DNA from: Desulfoplanes sp. | Lineage (GTDB): Bacteria > Desulfobacterota > Desulfovibrionia > Desulfovibrionales > Desulfomicrobiaceae | Reading direction: 5' to 3' | Assembly: GCA_028708105.1 (NCBI GenBank) | Contig: JAQVZR010000105.1 | Location: 1 to 6,483, forward strand | Length of the DNA: 6,483 nt | Shown: positions 6,095 through 6,483 of the stretch, one piece after another | Layout of the letters: the number at the start of each line of letters is the position of its first letter | Position numbering within the stretch: the stretch's first letter is position 1 | Translations under genes and position numbers: made by a program | Notes under the pieces: model-generated | What the model was told of the DNA's origin: nothing | Databases searched by the model: none | What the model saw: the letters and a program-made list of their open reading frames with translations, nothing else

Positions 6095-6483
6095 TTATTT
6101 TCCGTACAAATGTTTGAAACGTCGCTGATTGAGATGACAGATGGCAATGGCCAGGGCATCGCTGGCATCTTTGGCCCACCCGCCTTTGCATCCCAAAAGC
6201 TGGGCAACCATAAAGGCGACCTGGGATTTTTCGGCCCGACCGGTTCCCACCAGCATTTTTTTAATCACCGTGGGCTCATAGCTGGCAACGGGGATATGCC
6301 GTGTAGCGCAGGCCGTCAGGGCCGCGCCCCGAGCCTGACCAAGTTTCAAGGCCGAAGCGGCATTGCGGGAAAAAAAAACATCTTCCACCGAGGCCTCTTG
6401 GGGAGCATGGATCTGGATAAGCTCGACGATCCGCGTATAAATAAACCCCAGACGTACGCTCAAAGATTCATCCAGAGGGGGCC
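6095..6483 (-). CDS. ruvC: Holliday junction resolvase RuvC (N-terminal part beyond window)
   Basis: RuvC is the dimeric, magnesium-dependent endonuclease that cuts Holliday junctions symmetrically. The window holds about 128 C-terminal residues, beginning PPLDESLSVRLGFIY at the right edge. Roughly the first 35-40 residues, including the first catalytic aspartate, lie outside. Three of the four catalytic acids are visible: the glutamate in SVEDVFFSRN (codon near 6383-6385) and the two aspartates of KDASDALAIAICH. ALKLGQARG and VIKKMLVGTGRAEKSQVAFMVAQLL are further family signatures. A TTG at 6463 is not the start, because RuvC-like sequence continues upstream of it. It is the first visible gene of a ruvC-ruvA-ruvB transcription unit; in related genomes yebC often precedes it, which cannot be checked here. 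Confidence 0.96.
   Translation of the reverse strand, partial: PPLDESLSVRLGFIYTRIVELIQIHAPQEASVEDVFFSRNAASALKLGQARGAALTACATRHIPVASYEPTVIKKMLVGTGRAEKSQVAFMVAQLLGCKGGWAKDASDALAIAICHLNQRRFKHLYGK

Noticed and set aside
6052..6207. N-terminal extension of ruvA to an ATG at 6207
   Set aside because: It would overlap the ruvC coding end by over 100 nt and contains no RuvA-like sequence, whereas [10 protein letters not shown] at 6051 is the family start.
6461..6463. TTG as start of ruvC
   Set aside because: RuvC-like residues continue upstream to the window edge, and the N-terminal catalytic part would be missing.

Overview
The window looks like ordinary chromosome of a sulfate-reducing-type Deltaproteobacterium (Desulfobacterota), most likely Desulfovibrionales. 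This is inferred from the protein flavour: RuvB with a GNPGLGKTT Walker A and a Desulfovibrio-like RuvA first hairpin-helix-hairpin, ThyX instead of ThyA, a UPF0280/COG2122 protein, and an LPP20-type exported protein. The genus cannot be fixed from sequence alone. There is no transposase, integrase, phage gene, CRISPR array, tRNA or rRNA.

Left part, plus strand (1-2525): two envelope genes sit 31 bp apart. The first, cut by the window edge, encodes a protein with a probable beta-sandwich start, a fibronectin-III-like domain and a right-handed parallel beta-helix. The second encodes an exported protein with a signal peptide, an LPP20-like domain, a long coiled coil and a conserved-looking C-terminal domain. 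They probably form one transcription unit, followed by a strong hairpin at 2577-2607.

Middle (2679-4093): a UPF0280 (ApbE-like) gene on plus converges on thyX on minus, with 11 bp between their stop codons. The best terminator for thyX lies inside the 3' end of the UPF0280 coding sequence (3304-3331).

Intergenic region (4094-4459): this gene-free stretch is packed with repeats. It holds two 27-nt palindromic REP-like elements that differ by one loop change and one compensated base-pair change, a ~21-nt tandem repeat, a GGGCA-armed hairpin that may end the ruv transcript, and a GTCTC microsatellite that runs up to the ruvB stop codon.

Right part, minus strand (4460-6483): ruvC (5' end cut off), ruvA and ruvB lie in transcription order, with ruvA and ruvB overlapping by one base (TAATG). 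Together they encode the Holliday-junction machinery: RuvA binds the junction, RuvB drives branch migration and RuvC cuts it. Little here is mysterious. The least understood parts are the beta-helix/LPP20 pair and the UPF0280 protein; the best structural signals are the embedded terminator and the covarying repeat hairpins.
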